Assembly: GCF_010671565.1 (NCBI RefSeq)
Contig: NZ_JAABOQ010000003.1
Location: forward strand, 186,001 to 250,000
Direction of reading: 5' to 3'
Origin: Spongiivirga citrea
Lineage (GTDB): Bacteria; Bacteroidota; Bacteroidia; Flavobacteriales; Flavobacteriaceae
Length of the DNA: 64,000 nt
The notes under the pieces are model-generated. The model did no database searches. It was not told the DNA's origin and worked only from the letters and a program-made list of their open reading frames with translations. Below, piece by piece: positions 8,135-17,059 of the stretch (positions are counted from its first letter, which is position 1; the number at the start of each line of letters is the position of its first letter). The position numbers were made by a program, and so were the translations under genes.

Positions 8135-8563
8135 CTAATTAATTCGTTTATATTCAAGCCCAGGACCATCACAAGCATTCCAGGTACCATATAGTGTAGT
8201 ACCATCTTCAGTGGCGCCTAAGTGCTCTGTAAGGTCTCCACTGCAGCTTGCTCTTAGAGTATTGCTTTCGTTGTAGGTTAGTACTACAATGTTCCCACTT
8301 TCAGGATCTGCTGGAGTAAAAGTCCCCGATGCAGAAGTAGTAGCCCCGTCTCTAACCCTCGTCTTTACAAATTTCCTATTAATTTTAAAAACAATGGTTT
8401 CTTGCCAAGCCATATCACTGCCTGTAGTCTCTGAATTGGCTATTGATCCAGTCATACGAACCAATTGCCAGGTTTGTGGCAATTCCTCGTTAAGTAATGT
8501 ATCATTATCATTACAGGAACATAAAATAAGTAATCCGAAAAGCAAAACAAGGTAGTTTTTCAT
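8135..8563 (-). CDS. Lipocalin-like putative lipoprotein
   Basis: A 142-residue protein with a lipoprotein signal ending LLILCSC and followed by an acidic NDND patch, as in Bacteroidota surface lipoproteins. The rest alternates short beta strands, including ELPQTWQLVRMTGS and the near C-terminal LYGTWNACDGPG, the layout of small lipocalin-like proteins of this phylum. Cysteines near the C terminus may form a disulfide. It was probably exported to the outer membrane. No ligand can be inferred. It lies between pepP and DUF1508 on the same strand with gaps of 50 and 115 bases. Confidence 0.7.
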   Translation of the reverse strand: MKNYLVLLFGLLILCSCNDNDTLLNEELPQTWQLVRMTGSIANSETTGSDMAWQETIVFKINRKFVKTRVRDGATTSASGTFTPADPESGNIVVLTYNESNTLRASCSGDLTEHLGATEDGTTLYGTWNACDGPGLEYKRIN

Positions 8564-8613
8564 GTCAAGACCTTTTCTCTATGATAGAAAATTACTAATA
8601 TGGTTGCGTTCCT

Positions 8614-9906
8614 CTAGGAATTCATTAACTCTTCTATTTCATCAGTCTCGATCGGAATATTACGCATCAAGTTAAATGGCGCTCCGCTTTCTTGAACGAC
8701 CACATTATCTTCAAGGCGAATACCGAAACCTTCATCGGGAATATAAATACCAGGCTCCACCGTAAAAACCATATTAGCCTGCATTGGTTCATGTAGCAAA
8801 CCATAATCATGAGTATCTAAACCCATATGGTGTGACGTGCCATGCATAAAGTACTTTTTGTAAGCGGGCCAATCTTTATTTTCATTTTTAACATCGGCTT
8901 TATCTAATAAGCCTAAACCCAATAATTCGCTAGTCATTAGTTTACCAACTTCAACATGATATTGCTCCCACAATACTCCAGGAACCAACATTTTTGTCGC
9001 TTCATTTTTTACTCGCAATACAGCATTATAAACAGCTTTTTGTCTGTCAGTATATCGACCAGAAACGGGGATAGTTCTAGACATATCACTACTGTAATTG
9101 GCATATTCTGCAGCGACATCCATCAAGATCAATTCACCTGCTTTACACTGTTGATTGTTCTCTATATAGTGCAGTACATTCGCATTATTGCCTGAAGCTA
9201 TAATTGGCGTATATGCAAACTTTTTAGATCGATTTCTTATAAATTCATGCAATAATTCTGCTTCTATTTCATATTCCCAAACATCTGGTTTTACAAAACC
9301 AAGTAAGCGTCTAAATCCCTTTTCCGTAATATCACAAGCTTGTTGAATCAGACCGATTTCTATTTGATCCTTAACCGATCGCAAGCGTTGTAAAATGGGA
9401 TTACTCTTTAAAACAGTATGAGCCGGATATTTCTGTTTACTCCACTTGATGAATCGATCCTCACGGGTTTCCGTTTCCACAGATGCTCGGTAATGTTCAT
9501 TAGTATTATAGTAGATCGCATCTGCGTAACTCATCATTTCAAAAAACACCTTCTCAAAATCCTGCAGCCAAAAAACCGATTGTACACCAGTGGTCTCAAG
9601 CGCCTTCTCCTTAGTTAGTTTTTCTCCTTCCCATATCGCAATATGTTCGTTGGTTTCTCTTAAAAAAAGCACTTCTTTAAACTTGTCTTTAGGTGAATCT
9701 GGAAATAACACTAAAACACTTTCCTCCTGATCTACACCACTTAAATAAAAAATATCCCGATGCTGCTCGAATGGCATAGTGCTATCTGCGCTTATTGGAT
9801 AAATATCATTACTATTAAAAACCGCCAGGCTATTTGGCTTCATTTTGGCCATAAGGTTCTTACGATTCTTAACAAATAGATCAGAGTTTATAGGATGGTA
9901 TTTCAT
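8614..9906 (-). CDS. Xaa-Pro aminopeptidase (aminopeptidase P family, M24B)
   Basis: A 430-residue cytoplasmic metallopeptidase that removes N-terminal residues preceding proline. The creatinase-like N-terminal domain (about 1-170) precedes the pita-bread catalytic domain, where the metal ligands are visible: Asp in LMDVAAEYANYSSDMSRT near residue 250, His in HGTSHHMGLDTHD near residue 353, Glu in FTVEPGIYIPDEG near residue 385 and Glu in IRLEDNVVV near residue 400. Length and motifs fit PepP rather than methionine aminopeptidase. No signal peptide is present. It is transcribed away from the VPS10-like gene. Confidence 0.93.
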   Translation of the reverse strand: MKYHPINSDLFVKNRKNLMAKMKPNSLAVFNSNDIYPISADSTMPFEQHRDIFYLSGVDQEESVLVLFPDSPKDKFKEVLFLRETNEHIAIWEGEKLTKEKALETTGVQSVFWLQDFEKVFFEMMSYADAIYYNTNEHYRASVETETREDRFIKWSKQKYPAHTVLKSNPILQRLRSVKDQIEIGLIQQACDITEKGFRRLLGFVKPDVWEYEIEAELLHEFIRNRSKKFAYTPIIASGNNANVLHYIENNQQCKAGELILMDVAAEYANYSSDMSRTIPVSGRYTDRQKAVYNAVLRVKNEATKMLVPGVLWEQYHVEVGKLMTSELLGLGLLDKADVKNENKDWPAYKKYFMHGTSHHMGLDTHDYGLLHEPMQANMVFTVEPGIYIPDEGFGIRLEDNVVVQESGAPFNLMRNIPIETDEIEELMNS

Positions 9907-10077
9907 TTTCGTGATGAATTATTTAAGAGTGATTATTGAATAATTTTCTAGTTGAGAAAATTAATAATGCTGTTCTTCAAAAATACGACATCAACGGTAT
10001 ATGCTGTTAAAGTTAAATCGTCGATTTTGCCTTAAACATCATAATTGATACCTTCACGATACTAATTCACACCAAAA

Positions 10078-12912
10078 ATGAAACAACTAATTCTAGTTCT
10101 GGCGCTAGCTGGCCTTTCTTTCAGTTATTCCCAAACCACCTCATCGGCTGCTGAGGTCATACAATCGTTAGAAACCAAACGTCAAATGCAAACGAGCTCT
10201 ATCGTTAAAAATGTATCTTTTGATAATATTGGTCCTACGGTAATGAGCGGTCGTGTTGTTGATCTTGCAGTCAACCCAAAAAATCCAACTGAATTTTATG
10301 TGGGCTACGCTTCGGGTGGTCTATGGCATACTAAAAACAACGGTACTTCCTTCACACCTATTTTAGATTCCTCTGACACTCAAAATGTAGGCGATATTGC
10401 CATTGATTGGAATAGCAGAACTATATGGGTTGGTACGGGTGAGAATAACTCTTCTCGATCTTCGTATGCCGGAATTGGCATTTTAAAGTCAACCGATAAC
10501 GGAAAGACTTGGCAAAATATGGGGTTAAACGATTCGCACCATATAGGTCGAATTATTATCCATAAAAATAATCCGGAAGAAGTAGTTGTGGGCGTTACTG
10601 GACATTTATACACACCGAACAAAGAACGCGGTATTTACAAAACAACCGATGGTGGTAAAACGTGGAAACAAACTTTGTTTGTTGATGATGCCAGCGGAAT
10701 TATCGATGTTTCTGTATCGCCATCCAATCCTGACATTATGTTTGCTTCATCTTGGACAAAAGACAGAAAAGCTTGGAATTTTGATGGTAGCGGTAACAAC
10801 TCCGGTATTTATAAAAGTACCGATGGCGGGGATAGTTGGACAAAAATGTCAGTTGATGGTAGCGGCTTCCCAACTGGAAATGGCGTCGGTCGCATCGGAC
10901 TTGCTGCTTTTAATGATAATGTGATTTATGCAATCCATGATAGTCAATTCCGTAGAGAGAAAAAGAAAGAAGAAAGCAAAAAACGTGGTCTTACAAAAGA
11001 CGATTTTAAAACCATGACGACGGATGCTTTCTTAGCACTAGAAGACAAAAAACTAAATACGTTTTTAAAGCAAAACAACTTTCAAGAAAAATACCGTGCT
11101 CAGAATGTTAAGCAAATGGTACGAAGTGGAAATGTAAAACCAATCGACCTTGCTAAATATTTAGAAGACGCTAACAGCCTATTATTTGACACGCCGGTAA
11201 TTGGAACGGAAGTATATAAAAGCACCGATGGCGGTAAAAGCTGGAAAAAAACGCATGACGATTATTTAGATGGCATCTACTTTAGTTATGGCTATTATTT
11301 TGGTCATATCTATGTCGATCCTAGTGACGAAAATGGGATTTACATTTACGGTGTACCCATTCTAACTTCAAAAGATGGGGGTAAAACCTTTAAATCGATA
11401 GGAAAAGAAAATGTACATGCCGACCATCATGCTTTATGGATTAATCCGAACATGCCAGGGCATTTAATCAATGGAAATGATGGTGGTGTTAACATTACTT
11501 ACGATGATGGTGAAACCTGGATCAAAAATAACTCCCCTTCCGTAGGTCAATTTTATGCAATTAATGTCGACAATGAGGAGCCCTATAATGTCTATGGTGG
11601 CTTACAAGATAATGGTGTTTGGATGGGCGCTCATGACGCTTCAGAAAACAGAGCATGGCATCAATCGGGGCAATATCCTTGGAAAAGTATCATGGGTGGT
11701 GACGGCATGCAAGTGCAGATCGATAATCGAAATAGTAATGTTGTATATACCGGATTTCAATTCGGAAATTACTTTAGAGTCGATGTTGAAAAGAACAAAC
11801 GGACTTATATTCAACCGAAACATACTTTAGGGGAAAATCCTTACCGGTTTAATTGGCAAACACCTATTTTATTGTCTCCACATAATCAGGATATTCTGTA
11901 TTTAGGTGGTAACAAACTAATGCGATCAATGAATCAAGGTGATGACTGGGAAGCCATTTCTGATGACTTAACAGGTGGTGGTAAAAAAGGAAACGTGGCT
12001 TATGGTACGCTTGCAACAATTTCTGAATCGCCATTTAAATTCGGTCTTATTTATACAGGTAGTGATGATGGCCATATTCATATTACCAAAAATGCTGGTG
12101 GAAGTTGGGAAAACATCTCAACCTCTCTTCCTAAAGATTTATGGGTAAGTCGGGTTGAAGCATCTAACCATAAAAAAGAACGTGTATATGCCAGCTTAAA
12201 CGGTTATCGAAATGATGATTTCAAACCGTATGTGTATATGAGTAATGACTATGGAAAGACATGGAAAGACATTGGAGTTAAGTTACCACATTCACCTGTA
12301 AATGTTATTAAAGAGGATCCTGTCAGTGAAAACATTCTTTATGTCGGGACGGATAACGGACTTTATGTTTCATTCGATATGGGCAGTAATTGGGAAGCAT
12401 TCTCTAAAGGATTACCCAACGTTGCATTTCATGATCTAGTTGTTCAAAAAGAAGCGAAGCATTTAGTGGTTGGCACACATGGACGTAGTATTTATAGAAC
12501 TGATATTGCACCACTGCAAAAAATGAGTAGCTCGATTATGAATAGCCCTATGACAGTTTTTGATCTAGAAGATGTAAAACATTCTTTCCGATGGGGTGGT
12601 TCTTGGAGCAAGTGGCTGGATCCTTACGTGCCAGAAATGAGCTTTTCATTTTACACTAATTCAGCAAAAGATGTCACGGTAAAAGTACTCTCAGAAAAAG
12701 GCATTGTAATTAATGAAATTCCCTTTAAAGCCGACAAAGGCTTTAATTACGGATCGTATGACTTAAGTTTCTCTGAAAAAGGTCGAAAAGCATATACAAA
12801 AAAGAACAAGGATTTTGTTTTAAAGGAAGCTACAAATGGTGCTTATTATTTGCTTAAAGGGAAATATGCCATCGAGATAGATGGGAAAAAGAAAAGTTTC
12901 AATGTAAAATAG
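10078..12912 (+). CDS. Secreted VPS10/BNR-type beta-propeller protein
   Basis: A 944-residue secreted protein (signal peptide MKQLILVLALAGLSFSYSQ) built from many sialidase-type Asp-box repeats: STDNGKTW, TTDGGKTW, STDGGDSW, STDGGKSW, YDDGETW, NDYGKTW and others between about residues 130 and 800. This pattern is typical of the VPS10/sortilin-like 'glycosyl hydrolase' annotations of Bacteroidota; the true activity is unknown. A charged helical insertion (about residues 298-375, rich in KKEESKKRG-type sequence) interrupts the propeller. The last ~110 residues form a separate beta domain. No T9SS C-terminal signal is obvious. It is 36 bases upstream of the first HTCS gene and may be co-transcribed with it. 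Confidence 0.82.
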   Translation: MKQLILVLALAGLSFSYSQTTSSAAEVIQSLETKRQMQTSSIVKNVSFDNIGPTVMSGRVVDLAVNPKNPTEFYVGYASGGLWHTKNNGTSFTPILDSSDTQNVGDIAIDWNSRTIWVGTGENNSSRSSYAGIGILKSTDNGKTWQNMGLNDSHHIGRIIIHKNNPEEVVVGVTGHLYTPNKERGIYKTTDGGKTWKQTLFVDDASGIIDVSVSPSNPDIMFASSWTKDRKAWNFDGSGNNSGIYKSTDGGDSWTKMSVDGSGFPTGNGVGRIGLAAFNDNVIYAIHDSQFRREKKKEESKKRGLTKDDFKTMTTDAFLALEDKKLNTFLKQNNFQEKYRAQNVKQMVRSGNVKPIDLAKYLEDANSLLFDTPVIGTEVYKSTDGGKSWKKTHDDYLDGIYFSYGYYFGHIYVDPSDENGIYIYGVPILTSKDGGKTFKSIGKENVHADHHALWINPNMPGHLINGNDGGVNITYDDGETWIKNNSPSVGQFYAINVDNEEPYNVYGGLQDNGVWMGAHDASENRAWHQSGQYPWKSIMGGDGMQVQIDNRNSNVVYTGFQFGNYFRVDVEKNKRTYIQPKHTLGENPYRFNWQTPILLSPHNQDILYLGGNKLMRSMNQGDDWEAISDDLTGGGKKGNVAYGTLATISESPFKFGLIYTGSDDGHIHITKNAGGSWENISTSLPKDLWVSRVEASNHKKERVYASLNGYRNDDFKPYVYMSNDYGKTWKDIGVKLPHSPVNVIKEDPVSENILYVGTDNGLYVSFDMGSNWEAFSKGLPNVAFHDLVVQKEAKHLVVGTHGRSIYRTDIAPLQKMSSSIMNSPMTVFDLEDVKHSFRWGGSWSKWLDPYVPEMSFSFYTNSAKDVTVKVLSEKGIVINEIPFKADKGFNYGSYDLSFSEKGRKAYTKKNKDFVLKEATNGAYYLLKGKYAIEIDGKKKSFNVK

Positions 12913-12927
12913 CGTAAAATCTTATAT

Positions 12928-12946
12928 CTTGAAGTAAAATTTCAAG
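12928..12946. promoter_or_regulatory. Inverted repeat directly before the first HTCS start
   Basis: CTTGAA (12928-12933) and TTCAAG (12941-12946) are a perfect 6-bp inverted repeat with a 7-base spacer, ending two bases before the ATG at 12949. It could be an operator half-site pair or an RNA hairpin covering the translation start. It is short, so chance is possible. Confidence 0.35.
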
Positions 12947-12948
12947 TG

Positions 12949-15900
12949 ATGCGTAATAATAGGATATTTTTTGGTCTTCAAAGAATGTCCTTTTTTTTAT
13001 GCTTTTTAGTGTCCCTTTCTTGCCTAATACTTCAAGGGCAAGATCAGATTACGTTTAGGCAATTATCCGTTAAAGAAGGGTTATCGCAAAATAGTGTCGT
13101 CTCAGTTGCACAGGATAGTATTGGAGCCTTATGGATTGCTACCCAAGACGGTCTAAATAAATACGACGGACAAAAATTTAAGCAATTTCCATTTCAATTT
13201 ACCGACATTACCCGACCAGGATTTAGCAGTCTAGGCAAGGTTTTTATTGACAGAAAAAATAACATTTGGGTTATTCCAGAAGATAGAAAGTTATATAAAA
13301 GTGATCCTAATAATCTTGTTTTTGAGCCAATTCCCGATATCGAGAATGCGTATACCATTTATCAGGATGACAACGATAATTATTGGATTGGAACTACAAC
13401 TGGAATCTTATATTTTCTAAACAGTAGTTCAGGAACCATTAACGACATCAAAATAAATAATCCCAATAAAAAAATCATTCATCAAATTAAAAGAGCCAGT
13501 AACAGCGCTATTTATATTCTTTACGACAATACGCTGGCAAAAGTGGATATTAACACTCAGGATTTAAGTGTTTACGCATCACAATCTCAAAATACCAATT
13601 CGGATATTACCGACTTTAGTGCATTTACTTTTGGTGACTATGGCGCGCTATGGGTTGCTACTTTTGGAAATGGGTTATTCTATAAAGCGAAAAACGATAG
13701 TATACTAAAAAGACCTTTAGTCTATAAAAGCTGGGCTGCGCTTCCAGAAAATATTAATATACAAGATCTTCATTCTGATTCGAAACAGCGTTTATGGATA
13801 GCAACCTATGGCGACGGGCTTTATATGTTAGATGATGATAATAGGAAAGTGCATCATTTTGAACCACAAAAAACCAACCCAAGAGCCCTTCACTATAAGG
13901 ATGTTCTTTGTATTTATGAAGATTACCTCGGCACCATTTGGTTCGGAACAGATGGTGCAGGTCTTAGTTACTTCGACGAAAACCTTGAAAAGTTCAACTC
14001 ATTTACCAATTATCAAACGCCAGAAAATATAAGTATCGATGTAGTACGTTCATTAGCTGTTTCTAATAATGAAATTTGGATTGGCACCTCAGGAAAAGGA
14101 CTCACATCATACAATCTGCAATTGGATGGTTGGAAGACCTATTCGACGATAAATTCAGAAATTAACTCAGATAGAGTAATGAGCCTTCACTTAGATGAAG
14201 ACAATGACCTTTGGATAGGAACTCAAGGAAAAGGACTTTCTACTTTAGATGAAAACGGACGTTTTACTAATTATTCAAATTCCCTTTCGGCAAATACAAT
14301 ATGGGATATTTTTCAAGACTCAAACGATCAATTTTGGCTAGCTACTCAAAATAGTGGACTCATCTTATTCGATAAAAAATCTCAAAAAGAGAGCAAATTT
14401 GATATTACTATAAATGAAAATAGCACCAAAACAACCCCAAGTATTCGTGTAATTGAAGAAGACGACAAAGGAAATTTGTGGTTAGGTACCGATCAACATA
14501 GTCTAATTTATTTCAACACCAAAACGGGGAATATTGAGCACATCATTAGTAATGACTTCAAAGCAATTAAATCATTGCACTATAATGATAATGCCCTTTG
14601 GATTGGAACCAATGGTAATGGACTAGTAAAGTTTAATGTTATAGATAAATCAAGTGAGAAATACACCATAGAAAATGGTCTTCCAAACAATGTTATATAT
14701 TCCATTTTGCCTGATGAAAGCTCGAATTTATGGCTAAGTTCTAATAAAGGAATCACCAAGTTCACACCATCAGCAAATAATGATCAGCCAGTTATCAAAA
14801 ATTACGCGAATTACGACGGATTAGCCACTGAATTTAATACTGGAGCGTATTTTAAGCATGAAAATGGCACGATGTACTTCGGGGGTCTAGATGGATTTTA
14901 TTGGTTTCTTCCTGAAAATATTAAGGAGAATAACACCTTACCAAAAACAGTAATTACAGGAATGGAGGTTCTTGACCAGGAATTTCCTTTAAGTAATGCA
15001 CCAGAACTAGATTATAATAAAAATACCATTGGCTTTACTTTTTCAAGCATGCAATTTTCGCTTCCTGATAAAAACAAATATCAATACCAGTTATTAGACT
15101 ATGACGAGGATTGGATACAAGCTGGGTACAATAACTTCGTGCGATATTCGCAACTGCCACCTGGCCATTATACTTTTCAAGTAAAATCGAGCAATTATGA
15201 TGGAGTTTGGAATGACGTTCCTGCCTCCTATTCATTCAAAATAAAGACGCCTTGGTATTTAAGTTTGTATGCGAAAATTGCTTATTTACTGTTAGCACTA
15301 ACATTCGCATTTGCGGTTTACCGTTATATGAAATGGCGTTGGATGATGCAGCTAAATCTTAAATTGAAAGAAGATGAAGCACAAAAATTCAAGAATCTGA
15401 ATACCCTAAAATCAAAATTATACACCGATATCGCACATGAGTTTAAGACACCACTTACATTAATTGCCGCTCCTCTAGAAGATAAGTTAAGAGAACCTGA
15501 TTTGTCTCAAAAAGACCACTCAAACATGACGATGGCTACCAGAAACGTAAACCGCCTTTCTGATTTGGTAGATCAATTATTAGCACTTGCAAGATTGGAT
15601 GATGGGAAGCAAAAAATTAAACTAAAAACAGAAGACCTTGGCTTATTTTTACACAGTATTTCGGAATTGTTTGAATATAAAGCCAAACAGAAAAAGATTG
15701 ACTTTTCCAAAGTGATCAATGTTAGGGGCCTGATTAGTTATGATGATGATATTATTGAAAAAATCCTTACAAATCTTCTTTCTAACGCCATTAAATACAC
15801 TCCAGAAAACGGAGTTTGCACCTTTCTGGCTGATCATAAAAATGATAGGCTAACACTCTTAGTTAAAAATGACACTGTCAATGCAGATGAATTACAACTT

Positions 15901-16926
15901 GATAAATTATTTAACAGATTTTATCAATTTGACAAAGATGCTGATGGGGCTGGAATAGGACTTTCGCTCGTAAAGGAATTGGTGAAACTATATAAGGGAA
16001 CGATTGATGTATATCTTGATGATGACAAAAAAATATGCTTTCAAGTTGAAATACCAGCTGTTGTAGAAAGCCTCACACCTAAGATTGTGATAGATGAAAA
16101 ACAAGATGATGTTGTTGATCAAGCACTAGTAAAGCAAACCACTTTTAAGCAAAAAGAAAATAATGAGCTACCAATTTTATTAATTGCCGAAGACCATCAT
16201 GAGGTTCGAAAATTTGTAGTAAAAACATTTAAGGATACGTATCACGTATTAGATGCTCCTAATGGAAAAATAGGGTTAGAATTGGCGCTGGAGTACGTTC
16301 CCGATGTCATTCTTTCTGACATTCAAATGCCACTAATGAACGGGATTGAGTTATGCAACACTATAAAAACAGATCCTAGAACGAGTCATATTCCCGTAAT
16401 TTTATTAACAGCAGGCTTCAATGAAGAAGTAGAGTTAGAAGGCCTTATTTCAGGAGCTGACGATTATGTAACCAAACCATTTAAATTCGCCGTTTTAGAA
16501 CAACGCATTACAAATCTTATTAATATTAGAAAAACCTTAAGAGATAGATATAGTCAGGAGTTGATCTTAAAACCTAAGAATTTAGAAGTCACATCTGCAG
16601 ATGAAAAATTCTTGAATGATATTCAAAAAGTGCTAGACGAACATCTTACAGACCCTGAATTTACAGCTGAAAAATTTAGCGAATATGCCAATATGAGTCG
16701 GATGCAATTGCACAGAAAATTAATGGCATTTACTGGATTGTCAACCTCAGCTTTTATTAGATCGCAACGCTTAAAAATGGCCTTACCTTTATTAGAAAAC
16801 TCCTCTCAAAACATAAGCGAAGTTGCCTATGCTGTCGGGTTCGGAACACCCTCTTACTTCATGAAGTGTTTCAAAGAGACCTTTCATCAAACACCCAGCA
16901 ATTACGTTGATTCTCAGAAAAAATAA
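12949..16926 (+). CDS. HTCS hybrid two-component system regulator (first of a tandem pair)
   Basis: A 1325-residue single-chain two-component system. Order: signal/anchor (residues 1-30); repeats of the regulator-propeller type (for example ALWIATQDGLNKYDG) forming the periplasmic sensor to about 690; a Y_Y_Y domain ending in GHYTFQVKSSNYDG near 750; one transmembrane helix about 770-795; histidine kinase with phospho-acceptor His830 in DIAHEFKTPLTLI, N-box NLLSNAIKYT and G-box GAGIGLSL; receiver with Asp1124 in VILSDIQMPLMNG; and an AraC-type HTH at about 1225-1320. All catalytic residues look intact. HTCS usually sense glycan pieces, but no polysaccharide utilisation genes are nearby. ATG 12949 is preferred to GTG 12946. 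Confidence 0.95.
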   Translation: MRNNRIFFGLQRMSFFLCFLVSLSCLILQGQDQITFRQLSVKEGLSQNSVVSVAQDSIGALWIATQDGLNKYDGQKFKQFPFQFTDITRPGFSSLGKVFIDRKNNIWVIPEDRKLYKSDPNNLVFEPIPDIENAYTIYQDDNDNYWIGTTTGILYFLNSSSGTINDIKINNPNKKIIHQIKRASNSAIYILYDNTLAKVDINTQDLSVYASQSQNTNSDITDFSAFTFGDYGALWVATFGNGLFYKAKNDSILKRPLVYKSWAALPENINIQDLHSDSKQRLWIATYGDGLYMLDDDNRKVHHFEPQKTNPRALHYKDVLCIYEDYLGTIWFGTDGAGLSYFDENLEKFNSFTNYQTPENISIDVVRSLAVSNNEIWIGTSGKGLTSYNLQLDGWKTYSTINSEINSDRVMSLHLDEDNDLWIGTQGKGLSTLDENGRFTNYSNSLSANTIWDIFQDSNDQFWLATQNSGLILFDKKSQKESKFDITINENSTKTTPSIRVIEEDDKGNLWLGTDQHSLIYFNTKTGNIEHIISNDFKAIKSLHYNDNALWIGTNGNGLVKFNVIDKSSEKYTIENGLPNNVIYSILPDESSNLWLSSNKGITKFTPSANNDQPVIKNYANYDGLATEFNTGAYFKHENGTMYFGGLDGFYWFLPENIKENNTLPKTVITGMEVLDQEFPLSNAPELDYNKNTIGFTFSSMQFSLPDKNKYQYQLLDYDEDWIQAGYNNFVRYSQLPPGHYTFQVKSSNYDGVWNDVPASYSFKIKTPWYLSLYAKIAYLLLALTFAFAVYRYMKWRWMMQLNLKLKEDEAQKFKNLNTLKSKLYTDIAHEFKTPLTLIAAPLEDKLREPDLSQKDHSNMTMATRNVNRLSDLVDQLLALARLDDGKQKIKLKTEDLGLFLHSISELFEYKAKQKKIDFSKVINVRGLISYDDDIIEKILTNLLSNAIKYTPENGVCTFLADHKNDRLTLLVKNDTVNADELQLDKLFNRFYQFDKDADGAGIGLSLVKELVKLYKGTIDVYLDDDKKICFQVEIPAVVESLTPKIVIDEKQDDVVDQALVKQTTFKQKENNELPILLIAEDHHEVRKFVVKTFKDTYHVLDAPNGKIGLELALEYVPDVILSDIQMPLMNGIELCNTIKTDPRTSHIPVILLTAGFNEEVELEGLISGADDYVTKPFKFAVLEQRITNLINIRKTLRDRYSQELILKPKNLEVTSADEKFLNDIQKVLDEHLTDPEFTAEKFSEYANMSRMQLHRKLMAFTGLSTSAFIRSQRLKMALPLLENSSQNISEVAYAVGFGTPSYFMKCFKETFHQTPSNYVDSQKK

Positions 16927-16965
16927 TTCCATTTTTACGATTCTCATTAAATAGTACCAAGCAAG

Positions 16966-16989
16966 GTTTTCTTCTTTTTAAAAGAAAAC
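16966..16989. terminator. AT-rich hairpin between the two HTCS genes
   Basis: GTTTTCTT (16966-16973) and AAGAAAAC (16982-16989) are perfect 8-bp arms with an 8-base loop in the 133-base gap after the first HTCS gene. The stem is AT-rich and lacks a clean T-tract, so it is a weak terminator at best or a regulatory hairpin. Confidence 0.35.
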
Positions 16990-17059
16990 ATCCTAATTAC
17001 TAATTATTTGAGCAAGTCACGATCAGTAGTTTACACAAACTAATTCTTATATTAGTGAT

